Below, one piece after another: positions 1 through 6,301 of a DNA stretch of 64,000 nt. Positions within the stretch are counted from its first letter, which is position 1; every line of letters starts with the position of its first letter. The notes beneath the pieces are model-generated. The model saw only the letters and a list, made by a program, of their open reading frames with translations. It did no database searches and had not been told where the DNA came from. The stretch comes from Sporosarcina sp. D27. Its GTDB lineage: Bacteria; Bacillota; Bacilli; Bacillales_A; Planococcaceae. Where the stretch lies: positions 124,001 to 188,000 of the forward strand of contig NZ_AZUC01000009.1 of NCBI RefSeq assembly GCF_000586555.1, given 5' to 3'. The translations under genes were made by a program, and so were the position numbers.

Positions 1-992
1 TCCGTAATAAGAACAGTTTGCTTAGTAGCTCCGCGCAAATACGAAAGAATCGCTTCTGCTTTTTCAGAACCTCCTGCTACTGCTAATACTAGTGGAATGC
101 GTTTTAGGTGATCAGTTTGAATCCCCACCGTTCGAAGGTGGTGAACAATTTCACCGGTGCCATTAAAGTAATACCCGAAAGCTTCACCTTTTGCACATCT
201 GGAATCGAGTAACTGTTGTTCTTCTTCATCAGAATCTCTCATTGCCGCCATTTTTTTCGCATCACCAATACCATGCAGCAAGCAATCCGCTGTTTCATAT
301 AGCTCAAGCATTTTCTGAGCGGTCGGTTCTCTTAAGAATATGGCATGTGCTTCTTCACTAAGAGATTCAGGATAATATAATGACTTGTAAGAAGCATTAC
401 ACGTATGTGCAAATGTAGCGGCAATCACGTTCGCTTGCTGTCCTATATTATCTCCAACTCCACCTCTAGCAGGGATGAATACTGTATCCTCAGCACCTGG
501 GTAACAACTCAAATGTTTCGGAATAGCTGCCATTGTACTTCCACCTGTCACGGCCACGATACGTCCATTTCCAATGCGGCTTGCAAAAACAGATGCAGCT
601 TCAGTTCCAAGTAATTCGTTGGAGCCACCTGGTTCAGAACTGTCTCCTTTTACAATGTGTACATCTTGAATGGAGAAATAACTTTTAATACGTTTTGCAA
701 GAACATTCTTGCCATATTGCAGCTCAACTAACGGTCCTAGATGCTCAAGCACACTCTCTCCGTCAGCAGTGATGGTCGCTCCCTCTTTCGCAACACGAAT
801 AAGTTGCTGATCTCGAAGGGCTTCCACGACCGAGCGTGTTTCGCGTTCAGACAAACCTGCAGTGTCAGCAAGAGGTCGTCTTCCAATTGGCCCGGATGTT
901 TTGATGAGTTTTAGCACAAGATAACGTTGTTGCAGGGTTGCCATCATTTCGGGTACTAACTTTTCCTGTGCTTCCACAATAGCCGATTTCAG
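1..992 (-). CDS. cggR: CggR, central glycolytic genes regulator (C-terminus cut by window edge)
   Basis: About 330 residues are visible; the B. subtilis protein is about 340, so only a few C-terminal residues are missing. The N-terminal part (AQEKLVPEMM, then GPIGRRPLADTAGLSER) is the CggR winged helix-turn-helix. The rest is the DeoR/SorC-type sugar-phosphate-binding domain (TGGSTMAAIP, PARGGVG, LHGIGDA). In the family CggR represses the gapA glycolytic operon and is relieved by fructose-1,6-bisphosphate; gapA would lie to the left, outside the window. Start choice: an AGGAGG site sits 7 nt before a CTG at 990-992, and starting there matches the family N-terminus. The next candidate, GTG at 975-977, is 22 nt from the AGGAGG, too far. 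A rare CTG start is therefore inferred. Family call very secure; start less so. Confidence 0.93.
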   Translation of the reverse strand, partial: MKSAIVEAQEKLVPEMMATLQQRYLVLKLIKTSGPIGRRPLADTAGLSERETRSVVEALRDQQLIRVAKEGATITADGESVLEHLGPLVELQYGKNVLAKRIKSYFSIQDVHIVKGDSSEPGGSNELLGTEAASVFASRIGNGRIVAVTGGSTMAAIPKHLSCYPGAEDTVFIPARGGVGDNIGQQANVIAATFAHTCNASYKSLYYPESLSEEAHAIFLREPTAQKMLELYETADCLLHGIGDAKKMAAMRDSDEEEQQLLDSRCAKGEAFGYYFNGTGEIVHHLRTVGIQTDHLKRIPLVLAVAGGSEKAEAILSYLRGATKQTVLIT

Positions 993-1015
993 AAAGACTC
1001 CTCCTTCCTCTGTAG

Positions 1016-1051
1016 GACAACACCTGACCATGTTGGTTGAATTTCGTCCCA
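1016..1051 (-). promoter_or_regulatory. CggR operator (tandem half-sites in the leader)
   Basis: On the minus strand the sequence reads TGGGAC-N6-CAAC-N4-ATGGTC-N6-TGTC. This has exactly the spacing of the B. subtilis CggR operator consensus (CGGGAC-N6-TGTC-N4-CGGGAC-N6-TGTC), with some mismatches. It lies between the promoter at 1086-1114 and the cggR start, downstream of the transcription start as in B. subtilis, so autoregulation by roadblock is inferred. Confidence 0.75.
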
Positions 1052-1085
1052 CTTTAGTCAAAAAAATAGATTAACTAATAATGTA

Positions 1086-1114
1086 ACTATACATATTATT
1101 CCCGATAATTTCAA
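1086..1114 (-). promoter_or_regulatory. Sigma-A promoter of cggR
   Basis: On the minus strand TTGAAA (1109-1114) is followed after 17 nt by TATAGT (1086-1091). The start of transcription would fall near 1079, upstream of the CggR operator. The -35 box directly abuts the stop codon of the glutaredoxin-like gene. Confidence 0.75.
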
Positions 1115-1116
1115 AT

Positions 1117-1356
1117 TTAAACTCCTGACTCAAAAAGTAATGCAAGATCGACATAACTAATCACCCCTGAACAAAGGACCTCATTATCTTTCTCGACTAC
1201 AGGAATCATGTACACATATTGTTCGTGCTTAGCGTCATCGTCTTCAATATTTACAGTTGTCCACGTCAATGGATAGTCTTCTTGGATAAGTTCCATCATC
1301 TGTTCAGCTTCGTCACACAAAGAACAGCCAGGCTTGGTATATAACAGTACATGCAT
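1117..1356 (-). CDS. Glutaredoxin-like (thioredoxin-fold, DUF836-type) small protein
   Basis: This 79-residue protein starts MHVLLYTKPGCSLCDEAEQ. It has the beta1 strand and CxxC motif (Cys-Ser-Leu-Cys) of the short glutaredoxin-like family, then the cis-proline segment MIPVV. The ATG at 1354-1356 has a GGAGGG site 7-8 nt upstream; longer in-frame extensions have no such site and start inside the neighbouring terminator. Homologues sit next to cggR in several Bacillales. The substrate is unknown; a thiol-disulfide role in the cytoplasm is inferred from the CxxC. Confidence 0.8.
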   Translation of the reverse strand: MHVLLYTKPGCSLCDEAEQMMELIQEDYPLTWTTVNIEDDDAKHEQYVYMIPVVEKDNEVLCSGVISYVDLALLFESGV

Positions 1357-1390
1357 AAGAATCCCTCCATATAACCACATTGTAAAATGA

Positions 1391-1433
1391 AAAAACGATC
1401 TACGCAACACTAAGTGTTGTGTAGACCGTTTTT
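1391..1433 (-). terminator. Intrinsic terminator after the lemA-TPM operon
   Basis: A long stem (ACGGTCTACACAACAC against GTGTTGCGTAGATCGT, loop TTA) followed by a T run on the minus strand lies just after the stop of the TPM gene. The plus strand also ends in TTTTT, so it may work both ways. Confidence 0.85.
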
Positions 1434-1436
1434 GGC

Positions 1437-2252
1437 TTACCAGCTTCGACCAGCGCCTCCGCCACCTCCGGAACCACCGCCGCCAAAGCCTCCGAATCCA
1501 CCACCAGAACCGCCAGAGCCACCTCCGCCTCCAAACGATCCTGGGAAGAAGATCATGCCGCCTCCGCGACGTCTACCGCCGGATCCTCCAGAACCACCGG
1601 AACCACCCGAACCGCCACCTCTTCCAGAGTTAAAGAAAATCTGGATGAGGATGAAACCGATGACGATAATTGGGACGATTGGGAACCCACCTTCATCATC
1701 ACTGTTATTCCCGTCATATGTTGCAACTGGTAATTCAGATCCTTCCAGCCCGTATTCCTTTGCTATTTGGTTATAGAAAGCTTTGTATGCTTCCATGATG
1801 GCTTCTGCAGGTTGCTGTGCTTCCAAATAAGGCCCAGAGACTTCATCGATAATTCTACCGACCTTACCATCAGGAAGAGCGCCTTCTAAGCCATATCCAA
1901 CTTCTAACCGAAAGTGCCTTTTTTTCGATTCATCTTTTTGCGTCGTTACAACTAATAGTGCTCCATTGTTTTCCTTTTTATTGCCGAGTTGGAACTCGCG
2001 CAATTTATCTAGTGAATACTCTTCAATAGGTCTTCCTTCTGTAGATGGTACAATGAGCACAGCTAATTCAGCACCTGTTGCACTTTTTAACCGCTCGCCA
2101 TAGTCACTCAGTTCTGCTATTTGACTCTCGGACAGAATACCCGATTCATCTTGTACTACATCCACTTTTGCGTGGACTACCGGCTGAACAATTGTCAACA
2201 AAACTAAAAGCATACCAAGCAGGGCAAATGCTCGGACAGCTAACCTTCTCAT
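1437..2252 (-). CDS. TPM-domain membrane protein with Gly-rich tail (YgcG family)
   Basis: This 271-residue protein has an N-terminal signal peptide (hydrophobic residues 8-27, cleavage near VHAKV). The TPM domain follows (about 30-165; DESGILSESQIAEL, LEVGYGLEGALPDG), then a transmembrane helix near 190-208 and a very long Gly/Ser-rich tail ending GGAGRSW. The family is extracytoplasmic and often encoded with LemA. It has been linked to membrane or photosystem maintenance and to a weak phosphatase fold; the role in Firmicutes is not settled. The start ATG overlaps the lemA stop by one base (TAATG), so the two are translationally coupled. Confidence 0.88.
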   Translation of the reverse strand: MRRLAVRAFALLGMLLVLLTIVQPVVHAKVDVVQDESGILSESQIAELSDYGERLKSATGAELAVLIVPSTEGRPIEEYSLDKLREFQLGNKKENNGALLVVTTQKDESKKRHFRLEVGYGLEGALPDGKVGRIIDEVSGPYLEAQQPAEAIMEAYKAFYNQIAKEYGLEGSELPVATYDGNNSDDEGGFPIVPIIVIGFILIQIFFNSGRGGGSGGSGGSGGSGGRRRGGGMIFFPGSFGGGGGSGGSGGGFGGFGGGGSGGGGGAGRSW

Positions 2253-2827
2253 TACTCATCAGCCCCAAAGTCGACTTCAGGTGCTTTTTCTGCACCCGCT
2301 TCCGCTTTGAAATATTCCTTTTCGTCAAATCCGAAAACAGACGCAACGAGTTTGCCCGGGAAACGCTTCACTTGTTTGTTATACGAAGCGACCTCGCCAT
2401 TGTAATCTTTCCGTGCTACAGCAAGTCTGTTTTCAGTTCCAGCTAATTCATCCATAAGCTGTCTATAGTTTTCATTACTTTTTAATTCTGGATAATTCTC
2501 TACCACTACTAGCAATCGACTAAGTGCACCCGAAAGCTCAGAGTCCGCTGCAGCTTGTTCTTCTGGTCCGTTTGCGCCAGCTAGTTTCGAGCGCGCCTCT
2601 GTTACTTGACCAATGACTTCTTTCTCTTGTTTCGCAAATCCTTTTACAGTGTTCACTAAGTTTGGAATGAGATCCACTCTACGTTGCAGTTGCGTCTCAA
2701 TTTGAGAATACGCTTGGTCTACGTTTTCTTCTGATGATACGAATTTGTTGTAACTTGGTACTAAGATCAATGCTAGCACCACAATAATACCTACAATAAC
2801 ACCTATAGGCCCCAATAACTTCTTCAA
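2252..2827 (-). CDS. lemA: LemA family protein
   Basis: The 191-residue protein has an N-terminal transmembrane helix (about 5-25) and the LemA alpha-helical hairpin domain (NVDQAYSQIETQLQRRVDLIPNLV, split here as NVDQAYSQIE and LQRRVDLIPNLV). The signature YNKQVKRFPG and FGFDEKEYF segments close the domain. The start is TTG at 2825-2827 behind a GGAGGCGGGG site. It is the first gene of the lemA-TPM operon. The function is unknown in this phylum; LemA proteins are membrane-anchored with a cytoplasmic N-terminus and most of the protein outside. Confidence 0.93.
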   Translation of the reverse strand: MKKLLGPIGVIVGIIVVLALILVPSYNKFVSSEENVDQAYSQIETQLQRRVDLIPNLVNTVKGFAKQEKEVIGQVTEARSKLAGANGPEEQAAADSELSGALSRLLVVVENYPELKSNENYRQLMDELAGTENRLAVARKDYNGEVASYNKQVKRFPGKLVASVFGFDEKEYFKAEAGAEKAPEVDFGADE

Positions 2828-2952
2828 AATCCCCGCCTCCTCAATAATATCTTCGTTTCTACACTTCCAAAAGTTTACCCTGAAACGAGGAAGCTCAAAA
2901 CTAGATAGTTATCCTATATACGCTCTACAGTCTAAAAAGTTTCTTCTAAAAC

Positions 2953-2997
2953 AAAAAAACTCCTCCGACCGTATGATTTTCATACAATCGGGGGAGT
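2953..2997 (-). terminator. Original terminator of the tRNA-Arg gene
   Basis: Minus-strand imperfect hairpin CTCCCCCGATTGTATGA / TCATACGGTCGGAGGAG followed by TTTTTTTG. It lies directly downstream of the 3' tRNA fragment at the left att site, so it was probably the terminator of the tRNA before the element inserted and is now 20.7 kb from the intact gene. Confidence 0.85.
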
Positions 2998-3012
2998 ATC
3001 TTATAACACCTA

Positions 3013-3080
3013 TATGCCCTCGGCGGGAGTCGAACCCACATTTCAAGCTTCGGAGGCTTGCGTGCTATCCATTGCACCAC
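3013..3080 (-). repeat. attL: 68-bp direct repeat, 3' part of tRNA-Arg
   Basis: These 68 bp are identical to 23650-23717. They contain the T arm, anticodon arm (loop CTCCGAA) and D arm of the tRNA on the minus strand. The 5' acceptor strand is missing: after the shared block the sequence reads TCGATAGG instead of GAGGGC, so this copy cannot form the acceptor stem. It is the left junction of the integrated element, not a working tRNA. Confidence 0.95.
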
Positions 3081-3116
3081 TCGATAGGTGGACGGCATAG
3101 AACGCTGATATGACGC

Positions 3117-3146
3117 TAGGTGTTCGTATAAGCTGACGTAGTGCTA
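3117..3146 (+). repeat. Sub-terminal direct repeat, left (candidate integrase arm site)
   Basis: TAGGTGTTCGTATAAGCT then ACGTAGTGCTA, starting 36 bp inside attL. It matches 23587-23615 near attR in the same orientation with three differences (one a gap). In the excised circle the two copies would flank the att core on either side, the usual layout of arm-type integrase sites. Confidence 0.6.
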
Positions 3147-3205
3147 CGCGCTTCCCGCTCAATTTACGTAAGACAATCATAACACGGAGCGCATATTCCG
3201 TCTAG

Positions 3206-3469
3206 TCAGTTATCGCGTCTACTGTCAATTCCGTAGAAGTATTCGAGCGCCTCGGATATTGCGCCATCCCGCGTCAATAGTCGTGAGTGATCGCTAACGA
3301 ACTTAATAAAGAACATTTCTTTGCGATTAAAGCGCCATGCCTTACGCTCCTTAGCGCCAAAGTTCGTTATGAATTCACTCGTTGCTCCCGCGATTAGCTT
3401 TGTGGTAGTAGTGTTTACACCAACATATTTCTCAATATCGCTAGAACTGTAGTATGCGTTACTCTCCAC
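3206..3469 (-). CDS. Small MerR/excisionase-like HTH protein
   Basis: The 87-residue product begins (as Met) at GTG 3467-3469, with GAGGTG 5 nt upstream; longer in-frame ATG starts lack a comparable site. The N-terminal half (YYSSSDIEKYVGVNTTTTKL, then WRFNRKEMFFIKFV) resembles the compact winged helix-turn-helix of MerR-like and Xis proteins, with the typical pattern of a DNA-recognition helix followed by an Arg/Trp wing. The C-terminal half is helical. It is the first gene inside the left junction, where a recombination directionality factor might be expected, but it is at the far end from the integrase. Xis function is a guess. Confidence 0.55.
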   Translation of the reverse strand: MESNAYYSSSDIEKYVGVNTTTTKLIAGATSEFITNFGAKERKAWRFNRKEMFFIKFVSDHSRLLTRDGAISEALEYFYGIDSRRDN

Positions 3470-3730
3470 GTTATCACCTCGCCTTCTAAGACGTACTCTA
3501 CCGCACGCCACCGAATAGGTGAATAAGCTGAAACTCCTCATTGATTTCGAGTGCCATTGACGGATATAAAACAAGTCCATTTAATCGTACAATATAGTAG
3601 AAGGAATACGTAGCGTAAAGCTGGCGAAAGGTGACGTAAGCCGGCGCAAAATTAACGATGGTCGCACAAAAAATCCCTAAAAAGTAGATAAGCGGAAGAT
3701 TGCCAACACACTAATTTTAGGGACGTCGCT

Positions 3731-3827
3731 ATGAATTGGTATTACAACGTAATACTTGGTATGACATAAATGCCGATTATCGCCTTTCCTGTATGAATTG
3801 GTAAGACATCGTAATACCTGGTATGAC
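3731..3827. repeat. Pair of 35-bp direct repeats with palindromic cores
   Basis: Copies at 3731-3765 and 3793-3827 start 62 bp apart. Both read ATGAATTGGTA...CGTAATAC.TGGTATGAC; the first core is a perfect dyad (GTATTAC-AAC-GTAATAC), the second is degenerate (GTAAGAC-ATC-GTAATAC). They sit in the gap downstream of the 34-aa gene. Protein-binding sites (operator or recombination arm) are likely; the protein is unknown. Confidence 0.6.
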
Positions 3828-3845
3828 TAAACACTACCGACCGGT

Positions 3846-3950
3846 TTATTTCGCCTTCTTGCCGAGTGGAAATCCGGTCTTGCGTGCGTGATCCAGTAGC
3901 TTCTTAGATTCCTCTCGCGCCTGATCCCTCTTTGTTTGCTGTTTTGCCAT
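3846..3950 (-). CDS. Small basic protein, 34 aa
   Basis: MAKQQTKRDQAREESKKL... ends TGFPLGKKAK. It has an ATG start preceded by AGGAG at 9 nt. Lys/Arg-rich, helical, no known domain recognised. It is transcribed leftward from the same intergenic space from which the 4109 gene runs rightward. Short, so its reality rests on the strong start site. Confidence 0.5.
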   Translation of the reverse strand: MAKQQTKRDQAREESKKLLDHARKTGFPLGKKAK

Positions 3951-4108
3951 CGCTAACAACTCCTAATCTTGCATTTATCTGCAGTATGGACGGGCAATCA
4001 GCGACTTATACCAGCTTTGTCATAACCACTGCCCCACTGCCGTATGCTAGATTAACCCCGCCACACAATACCACATGGGCGGACAAAATCGGACGAAAGG
4101 GCGGTAAT

Positions 4109-4702
4109 ATGGAAATAGGGAAGGGCGTACGGAAGCAACGGAATGACAAACGGAGGCACGTGCAGCCAACGGTGAGTATCGAGCTTAAAGATGCTGTATA
4201 TCGACTGTCCTATATTATGGACGTTCCCGTTAAGGACGTAATCGAACGCATATGTATTGACGGCCTGGCGAGTCGATCCGTTATGGAAGTATTGGGGCTT
4301 TCTTTCCGACGGGATGCACGATTTCGCAATACGCTATTTCTCGGCGATATAACGCGGCCATCCGTACAACGCTTCAAAGCAGCCGGCCCCACTGAACGTG
4401 TGAGTGTTCGATTTACTGCAGAAGACTTTGAAAACGTCCGCTTGCTCGGCTATTCGCTTGACTGTACCCCGTCACGGGCTACGGCGATCCTACTTGAGAC
4501 TGCGCTAACCCACTCGGACTTTATCACGCCATTCTGCGCGGAATATATTCGACGGAAATTGGACCCGCAAAGAATAAGCGAGTTGCAGAAGGTCATCCGC
4601 TATCTGAACTCCAACAATCCGCACAATGAAAAGATTAGTTGGGCGCTCATTCTCGAATACGCACGGGACGGACTGGACGCATTTATCGATCGATGGAAGT
4701 AG
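4109..4702 (+). CDS. Tandem ribbon-helix-helix-like protein, 197 aa
   Basis: The ATG at 4109 follows GGGCGGTAAT; the frame stays open further upstream but without a start signal. The protein has two segments of the same layout: VSIEL-helix-PVKDVIERICIDGL (about 20-52) and VSVRF-helix-TPSRATAILLETAL (about 100-135). Each is a short beta strand, a helix, a turn with Pro/Ser and a second helix, as in ribbon-helix-helix DNA-binding domains. A basic N-terminus (RKQRNDKRRH) precedes them. No family name recognised. It is one of only three rightward genes of the element. A DNA-binding role in partition or regulation is an inference. Confidence 0.6.
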   Translation: MEIGKGVRKQRNDKRRHVQPTVSIELKDAVYRLSYIMDVPVKDVIERICIDGLASRSVMEVLGLSFRRDARFRNTLFLGDITRPSVQRFKAAGPTERVSVRFTAEDFENVRLLGYSLDCTPSRATAILLETALTHSDFITPFCAEYIRRKLDPQRISELQKVIRYLNSNNPHNEKISWALILEYARDGLDAFIDRWK

Positions 4703-4885
4703 TATAAACCCCCGAAGTGAAAATTTTATAGCGCGAATTTTTTCGACTGTGAAACGCTATTTTAGAAAGTCGATTTCTAGGATGAGAGGGCTCGAGTGAT
4801 TTCATATATCCCGCATTCGTCAGGCGCCTGCAGAACGGCTGGCCGGTCGACCATGCCCCCCGGTGTATAAATTCGCACGGGAAAT

Positions 4886-4924
4886 AAAAAAGGACGCTCG
4901 GCTAGTCGTAGCCCTGCGTCCTTT
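4886..4924 (-). terminator. Intrinsic terminator after the small recombinase gene
   Basis: GGACGC / GCGTCC stem with an inner GGCTACGACTAGCC hairpin and a TTTTTT run on the minus strand; TTTT on the plus strand may also stop the convergent 4109 gene. Confidence 0.85.
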
Positions 4925-4928
4925 TGCG

Positions 4929-5483
4929 TTATAGAGCGAAGTCCTCCATCGTTGCGTCCGCTTCATCGTCAGTTATACCGATGTACAGTAATGTGACGGA
5001 CGGTGCAGCATGATTGAACAGATGCTGTAACGTCGCTACGTCCTTATGCTTACGGTAGTGATGGAAGCCCATCGTCTTGCGCATCGTGTGCGTCCCTATG
5101 TCGTCCCGTCCGAGTGCTTCCGCTGCCTTCTGCAAAGCACGGTAAGCCTGCGTCGTAGTGATATGGCTGTCGCCTCTGCGTGACTTAAACAGGTAATCAT
5201 CCGTCTCCATGTTCGCTGTGTAGGCGTCCACCTCTGCACGTGTAGCCCGTGGCAATAGGAAGCGTTTAGTCTTACCCGTCTTAGTCTCGCGCAGTGTGAC
5301 GTGGGTCTTTCCTTTTACGTCGCGCACCCGCAATGGCACGATGTCACTGACGCGCAGTCCCGAGTTGATCCCGATGTTAAACATGAACAGATCGCGCTCA
5401 CTCGCATACCGGCGCAATGCCCATCGCATATCCTCGATTTCCTCCGCTGTTCTTAACGGCTGAACGTTCTTTACCTTCGCCAT
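4929..5483 (-). CDS. Tyrosine recombinase, catalytic domain only (184 aa)
   Basis: This protein starts MAKVKNVQPL at 5483, with GAGGCGG 4 nt upstream. All tyrosine-recombinase residues are visible: Arg44 (SGLRVSD), His132 and Arg135 (HTMRKT), His158 (FNHAA) and Tyr167 (LLYIGI). There is no N-terminal core-binding (SAM-like) or arm-binding domain. Short recombinases of this type are common in Firmicute phages and plasmids, where they may resolve multimers or help integration. The full-length integrase at 22514-23482 is the better candidate for integration at the tRNA, so a resolvase/dimer-resolution role is plausible here. It has its own strong promoter flanked by inverted repeats. Confidence 0.9.
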   Translation of the reverse strand: MAKVKNVQPLRTAEEIEDMRWALRRYASERDLFMFNIGINSGLRVSDIVPLRVRDVKGKTHVTLRETKTGKTKRFLLPRATRAEVDAYTANMETDDYLFKSRRGDSHITTTQAYRALQKAAEALGRDDIGTHTMRKTMGFHHYRKHKDVATLQHLFNHAAPSVTLLYIGITDDEADATMEDFAL

Positions 5484-5518
5484 ATTACCGCCTCTTTTCA
5501 TACGTTATCGTACGTTCA

Positions 5519-5587
5519 ATGTATATTATCGTTAGTATAAACAAAGAACCCCGTCGTGTCAACGATTTAATGTACGATAATATACAA
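5519..5587 (-). promoter_or_regulatory. Promoter of the small recombinase gene with flanking operators
   Basis: Minus strand: TTGACA (5557-5562), 17 nt, TATACT (5534-5539), a near-consensus promoter. It is bracketed by TGTATATTATCGT (5519-5531) and its inverse ACGATAATATACA (5574-5586). The arrangement suggests a repressor that loops or covers the promoter. Confidence 0.8.
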
Positions 5588-5599
5588 TAAGGTACATAC

Positions 5600-6250
5600 G
5601 ACGTTGTTATTGACCCCGTGAGTTTGGCGAGGCTGTCCGCCGTGAACTGATAAGCTGGCGTAATATTGACGATTCAAAACGTCGGAGTAGGCACGCGTCA
5701 GATAGCCGAAGCTGCAAAGAGCGACCTCAAACCGAACATTATCCGCAGTCCGCTTTTAAACTTCCTTCTATATTATGTCGCATATAATCTCTATGTTCGT
5801 TTTGCCTTAATAACGCAAGCCTCAAAGCGTTTGGACACCCACGCGCAGACGGGCGAAAGCTGTAAAAAACCCCACGTAAACTCAACGCAACTAAACACGC
5901 ATTTTTGACTTACTTCTATTACATGGTCGAATATCCTCTTACTTTAGCACGCACAAAACACCGAACTACGCCGAATCGATATCGTCCGATTTCGTCCCCC
6001 TTATACGCCAATATACGTTGCACTTTTGTTACCTGGTGGAACGTCAAATATAGGACAAAAACGGCATTCAAACGTAAAGCTACGTCAAGCCTGCGTTTTG
6101 AGTTCCTTCTATAGAGTGCTTCACTACGCTAACGTGTTACCTATGTATTTACGCATGTCCTGTCGCCCCTTTTATCGACACCCCATTGCGCGCAACATTG
6201 ACGTAATTTATAATCGGACTCCGGCGCCTTTTCCACGTTCGGTATTACCG
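5600..6250. other. Non-coding tract, about 650 bp, with degenerate repeats
   Basis: No convincing gene is seen; plus-strand open frames here lack ribosome-binding sites and domain signals. The minus strand holds several copies of a TATAGAAGGAA(C/G)T motif near 6095-6115 and 5758-5775, with weaker forms near 5910-5930. A TAAGCTGGCGTAATATTGACG segment at 5651-5671 resembles one at 3635-3656. Confidence 0.5.
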
Positions 6251-6253
6251 CTT

Positions 6254-6287
6254 AAAAAAGGACGACACCCTATTAAGGATGCCGCCT
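6254..6287 (-). terminator. Terminator after the tape-measure gene
   Basis: Minus-strand hairpin GGCGGCATCC-TTAATA-GGGTGTCGTCC (one bulge, G-U pairs) followed by TTTTTT, 15 nt after the stop codon. Confidence 0.85.
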
Positions 6288-6301
6288 TTGAATGTGTACG
6301 A

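Noticed and set aside
1414-1776. Proline-rich protein on the plus strand
   Set aside because: It is the antisense reading of the Gly-rich tail of the TPM protein and has no start signal.
3016-3090. Left tRNA-Arg copy as a functional tRNA gene
   Set aside because: The 5' acceptor strand is replaced, so the acceptor stem cannot form.
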